Shown piece after piece: positions 63,656-64,000 of a stretch of 64,000 nucleotides of DNA (positions within the stretch are counted from its first letter, which is position 1; every line of letters begins with the position of its first letter). Made by a program: the position numbers and the translations under genes. Source of the stretch: FEN-1219 sp963817615. Its GTDB lineage: Bacteria; Pseudomonadota; Gammaproteobacteria; Steroidobacterales; Rariloculaceae. The stretch lies in the NCBI GenBank assembly GCA_963817615.1, contig CAWFPH010000003.1:1550001-1614000 (forward strand), in the 5' to 3' direction. The notes below the pieces were generated by a model. The model worked only from the letters and a program-made list of their open reading frames with translations. It was not told the origin of the DNA and did not search any database.

Positions 63656-64000
63656 ATGAGCTCCGCGCCTTCGCCATTCGTCGCTCCTGCCCCGGCAGGC
63701 ACCGATGACGCGCGTTCCGACCACGAGCCGCACGGCGCCGAGCAGTGGCGCGCGCTCGAAGGCACGCCGGGCCGCGAGACGCGGCGAATGCTCGAGACGC
63801 TGCTCGGCAATCTCGCCGGCATGGTGTACCGGTGCCGCAACGACGCCGATTGGACGATGGAGTTCGTGAGCGACGGCTGCGAGCGCGTGACCGGCTACAG
63901 GCCGAGCGATCTGCTCCTGAACGACCGCGTCTCCTACGAAGAGCTCACCCATCCCGACGACCGCGAGCGCGTGCGCCGAGCCATCAACGAAGCGCTCGCG
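63656..64000 (+). CDS. PAS-domain sensor protein (N-terminal part only)
   Basis: The visible 115 residues start at an ATG at 63656 with no strong ribosome-binding site. After about 40 polar residues comes a PAS domain (GMVYRCRNDADWTMEFVSDG, VTGYRPSDLL, LTHPDDRERV), the PAS_3 pattern. The rest lies beyond the window. It may be a histidine kinase or diguanylate cyclase/phosphodiesterase; the sequence does not yet show which. Confidence 0.82.
   Translation, partial: MSSAPSPFVAPAPAGTDDARSDHEPHGAEQWRALEGTPGRETRRMLETLLGNLAGMVYRCRNDADWTMEFVSDGCERVTGYRPSDLLLNDRVSYEELTHPDDRERVRRAINEALA

Overview
The window is 64 kb of GC-rich DNA, about two thirds G+C, packed with short-spaced genes and almost free of mobile DNA. 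The gene set is that of a free-living, aerobic Gram-negative bacterium: TonB-dependent receptor, periplasmic lipoproteins, an LpxR-like outer-membrane enzyme, PQQ dehydrogenases, malate synthase G and glycolate oxidase GlcDEF. The families point to the Proteobacteria, perhaps a gammaproteobacterium near the Steroidobacter group. That placement is inference from family content; no rRNA or tRNA gene was seen. Both ends cut genes: kdpD on the left and a PAS-domain sensor on the right.

Layout. 0-6.4 kb: a kdp potassium-uptake operon on the minus strand in the order F-B-(small ORF)-A-C-D. 6.5-9.8 kb: malate synthase G and an LpxR-like protein. 9.8-12.3 kb: a LysR regulator divergent from an FAD monooxygenase. 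12.3-17.1 kb: a secreted GH43-like beta-propeller protein and a marR-macAB-type efflux operon joined by 4-nt overlaps. 17.4-20.7 kb: OsmC, a Sel1-repeat prolyl-hydroxylase-like oxygenase with a secreted partner, and a MetE-type methyltransferase. 20.7-26.8 kb: an XRE/MmyB-type regulator, a 679-bp intergenic region, a TonB-dependent receptor, two exported NTF2/SnoaL-like proteins and a rhomboid protease.

27.0-31.0 kb: a class II aldolase, a frameshifted HAD phosphatase, DhaL, DhaK and a Gph-type phosphatase form one compact sugar-phosphate operon. 31.0-40.9 kb and 59.9-63.4 kb hold an exported set of proteins that recurs: PQQ-dependent lipoprotein dehydrogenases, proteins of an undescribed family with WGDPDLQG and GDTLVIET signatures, short DUF6152-like proteins, an NTF2-like protein, a carboxylesterase, a Tat-type dienelactone hydrolase and an exported amidohydrolase. 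Together they look like a periplasmic oxidation and hydrolysis system for organic substrates; the substrate is unknown. 41.0-44.9 kb: glcDEF, which with gph and glcB gives a route from phosphoglycolate to malate.

45.0-58.8 kb is a signalling region: a RegB/RegA-like pair with a quinone-type motif, a PepSY transmembrane protein, a four-gene operon (REC-PAS-GAF-GGDEF-EAL protein, YfiR-like protein, CHASE8-like/HAMP/PAS histidine kinase, CheY-like regulator), two further histidine kinases and MtfA peptidase.

The best candidates for undescribed biology are the recurring exported PQQ/GDTLV/DUF6152 set, the YfiR-histidine kinase operon, the small membrane ORF inside the kdp operon, and the aldolase-DhaLK-phosphatase operon.
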